Source of the DNA: Firmicutes bacterium UBA5388
Lineage (GTDB): Bacteria > Bacillota > UBA4882 > UBA10575
Length of the DNA: 16,783 bases
Reading direction: 5' to 3'
Assembly: GCA_002409975.1 (NCBI GenBank)
Contig: DHOO01000092.1
Coordinates: forward strand, 75,986 to 92,768
Positions 15,454 through 16,783 of this stretch are shown here, one piece after another (position 1 is the stretch's first letter; each line of letters begins with the position of its first letter). The notes under the pieces are model-generated. The model ran no database searches, had not been told where the DNA came from, and worked only from the letters and a program-made list of their open reading frames with translations. The position numbers and the translations under genes were made by a program.

Positions 15454-15465
15454 CTTTACGTTTAC
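15454..15465. promoter_or_regulatory. Half-conserved operator (CTTTACGTTTAC) before iolN
   Basis: The right half GTTTAC is identical to the sites at 11911 and 14005. The left half matches poorly (three of six). It lies about 150 bases before the iolN start. It may be a weak site of the same regulator. Confidence 0.35.
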
Positions 15466-15616
15466 AGGCGGTAGCCAGCGTGAACGACTACCTTAATTCA
15501 AGCCAAACACTATATATTATGGTTAAATTGATGCCAAGGCAATTATGGAATTCCCTTACTTAATTCATATATTATCCTTTTTACCATCCTTTAAAATTAT
15601 TAAGGGGGAACTGACA

Positions 15617-16726
15617 ATGGCAGACAAAGATAAAATATGGTTGACTACTGAATGTCCGGCAATTATCTTTGAGGATAATACGGTTGGACGCTTAAAGAAA
15701 AAGATCTGGGATGCTTCAGAGGTGGAGATCGATGAGATTTTAGCGGAATATGGGATCCCATCTGAGTCGGAGCTAGGCAAGCCAGGCACTTATATTCAAA
15801 ACACGGTTCGTAATGAATTAGTAAAGAATCGTCGAAAAAACGATGTCGTGTTGATTCCGGTTGGTTGTACCGAGAACCATGGAATTCATGCGAACAGCGG
15901 TTTAGATACTTTTATGGTAACCCAAATTTGCGAAGGTGTGCGCAGATATTCAGTAAAACAAGGTTGCCCTGTGAATTTGGCGTTTCCGCCGTTGAATTAC
16001 GGCGGACATCCCTATCATCATTTAGGGATGCCGGGAACGGTAATTATGCCGGAAGAGGTTGTCCGTGAAACCATGATTAATGTTATGCTTGGATTATGGA
16101 ACGATGGGTTCCGGAAACAGATCATCATCAATAATCACGGTCACCTCTGGATGCTGGAAGCTGCCTTACAGGAATTCATGAAAAGATATCATCTGCCAGG
16201 TATCTTCCAGGTTATGGACTGGCACCGGGCGGTAAGGGAATTCTTCTATCCGGTTGATCGGCAAAACAATCTTGAGACCCATTTTGTCCATGCTGATGAA
16301 GCCGAAACTTCGGTTGGTTTGTTAATGTTCCCTCAAGGGATGATTGATATGAGTGTAGTTGTAGATGCTGAGGGTAAAGGGTATCTTCCTGACGGTCACT
16401 TCGATAAATCCGTAGAACCTTTCCGCCGTCCGCATCGTTGGTCGGAAGGAGAGGGACATATGGCCATTGAGAGGGCGGCTACTCCAGAAGGGGTAGTAGG
16501 AAAACCAAGCTTGTCAACTGCTGCGAAGGCCAAGAGACCGATTGCCGCCATCCTCAAATATTTAACTTTAGTCATTGACCAGATTATGGAAGTTTTCCCA
16601 GCCGGAACAGTACCACCGGTAGAAGAAGTTACTTTAAGAACAGCCGCAGAAATGGAACCATTCTTGAAAGAACCGGGTAGCCCAGGGTGGAAGTCTGTCT
16701 ATGAGTTGCCGAAAATCGGGTTTTAG
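15617..16726 (+). CDS. iolN: 3-dehydro-scyllo-inosose hydrolase (creatininase family)
   Basis: A 369-residue metal-dependent hydrolase of the creatininase fold. As in the Thermotoga inositol route (IolN, TM0413), it should open the diketo-inositol ring to 5-keto-L-gluconate in the cytoplasm. Metal-binding motifs typical of the family are present: VGCTENHGIH with E86 and H88, SGLD with D97, NNHGH with H174 and H176, and HADEAETS with H225 and E230. I start at ATG 15617, preceded by TAAGGGGGAA about 8 bases upstream; the in-frame ATG at 15545 lacks a binding site and would add an implausible hydrophobic lead. The N-terminal 60 residues before the creatininase core are longer than in creatininase itself. 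It follows iolM after a long spacer and appears to be its own or the next transcription unit. Generic creatininase or amidohydrolase is the alternative. Confidence 0.8.
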   Translation: MADKDKIWLTTECPAIIFEDNTVGRLKKKIWDASEVEIDEILAEYGIPSESELGKPGTYIQNTVRNELVKNRRKNDVVLIPVGCTENHGIHANSGLDTFMVTQICEGVRRYSVKQGCPVNLAFPPLNYGGHPYHHLGMPGTVIMPEEVVRETMINVMLGLWNDGFRKQIIINNHGHLWMLEAALQEFMKRYHLPGIFQVMDWHRAVREFFYPVDRQNNLETHFVHADEAETSVGLLMFPQGMIDMSVVVDAEGKGYLPDGHFDKSVEPFRRPHRWSEGEGHMAIERAATPEGVVGKPSLSTAAKAKRPIAAILKYLTLVIDQIMEVFPAGTVPPVEEVTLRTAAEMEPFLKEPGSPGWKSVYELPKIGF

Positions 16727-16766
16727 GTATTCGCTCATGCTGGCTACTGCCCGCACACACGAAAGG

Positions 16767-16783
16767 ATGAAAATTGCGACGAG
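16767..16783 (+). CDS. Possible start of a further gene, cut by the window edge
   Basis: GAAAGG is followed at once by ATG AAA ATT GCG ACG (16767 on), reading MKIAT; a TTG at 16774 has better spacing but another frame. Too little is visible to identify it. The next pathway enzyme (IolO-type epimerase) would fit the context, which is inference only. Confidence 0.25.

Larger units (their letters stand above)
15268..15616 (+). other. Long non-coding region between iolM and iolN
   Basis: No gene is seen in these 349 bases. The first part (15278-15361) can form a long-range stem with an inner hairpin. A small hairpin AATTC-TAAG-GAATT follows at 15361-15374. A half-conserved operator lies at 15454-15465. 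An in-frame ATG at 15545 would extend iolN by 24 hydrophobic residues but has no ribosome binding site. No clear T-run terminator was found, and no confident -35/-10 pair. Confidence 0.6.

Noticed and set aside
15545..15616. Upstream ATG start for iolN
   Set aside because: No ribosome binding site precedes it, and the added residues are hydrophobic and unlike a cytoplasmic enzyme; ATG 15617 has AAGGGGGAA.
1..16783. CRISPR arrays, tRNA or rRNA genes, insertion sequences
   Set aside because: No regularly spaced direct repeats, cloverleaf-like stretches, rRNA-like sequence or transposase frames were seen on reading either strand.

Overview
The window is a low-GC, all-plus-strand stretch from a member of the Bacillota (Firmicutes) or a close relative. 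The signs are strong AGGAGG ribosome binding sites before almost every gene, TTG and GTG starts, AT-rich spacers and LacI-type regulation. The transporter's solute-binding protein has a hydrophobic signal segment but no lipobox, which hints at a two-membrane lineage such as Halanaerobiia or Limnochordia-like groups. That placement is inference only.

Region 1 (1-7672) looks like one long operon. A leader carries a perfect palindromic operator and two orphan Shine-Dalgarno sequences. It is followed by a HAD phosphatase, a three-gene ABC importer (fused double permease, ATPase, binding protein) of the Fbp/Afu/Phn class, two more HAD-fold proteins with unusual motif I, and a PfkB-family sugar kinase. 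The binding protein gene is bracketed by an orphan Shine-Dalgarno upstream and a 16-bp hairpin downstream.

Region 2 (7673-11699) holds a secreted 833-residue protein joining Kelch repeats, a fibronectin-like segment and a purple-acid-phosphatase-like metallophosphoesterase, then a cytoplasmic endonuclease/exonuclease/phosphatase (EEP) family enzyme. The secreted phosphoesterase has exactly the same 13-base operator core (TGGGAACGTTCCC) as region 1, so the two are probably co-regulated.

Region 3 (11700-16726) is an inositol catabolic module of the Thermotoga type: a LacI-family regulator, inositol 2-dehydrogenase (IolG), scyllo-inosose 3-dehydrogenase (IolM) and 3-dehydro-scyllo-inosose hydrolase (IolN). 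A different operator, GTAAACGTTTAC and degenerate copies, sits before the regulator, iolM and iolN. The next gene may just begin at the right edge.

Taken together, the most interesting reading is a phosphorylated-inositol or other organophosphate scavenging locus. An exported phosphoesterase and a sugar-phosphate-type ABC importer would feed HAD and EEP phosphatases, and freed inositol would enter the IolG-IolM-IolN oxidative route. The link between the phosphatase regions and the inositol region rests on adjacency and enzyme classes, not on a shared operator, and remains a hypothesis.
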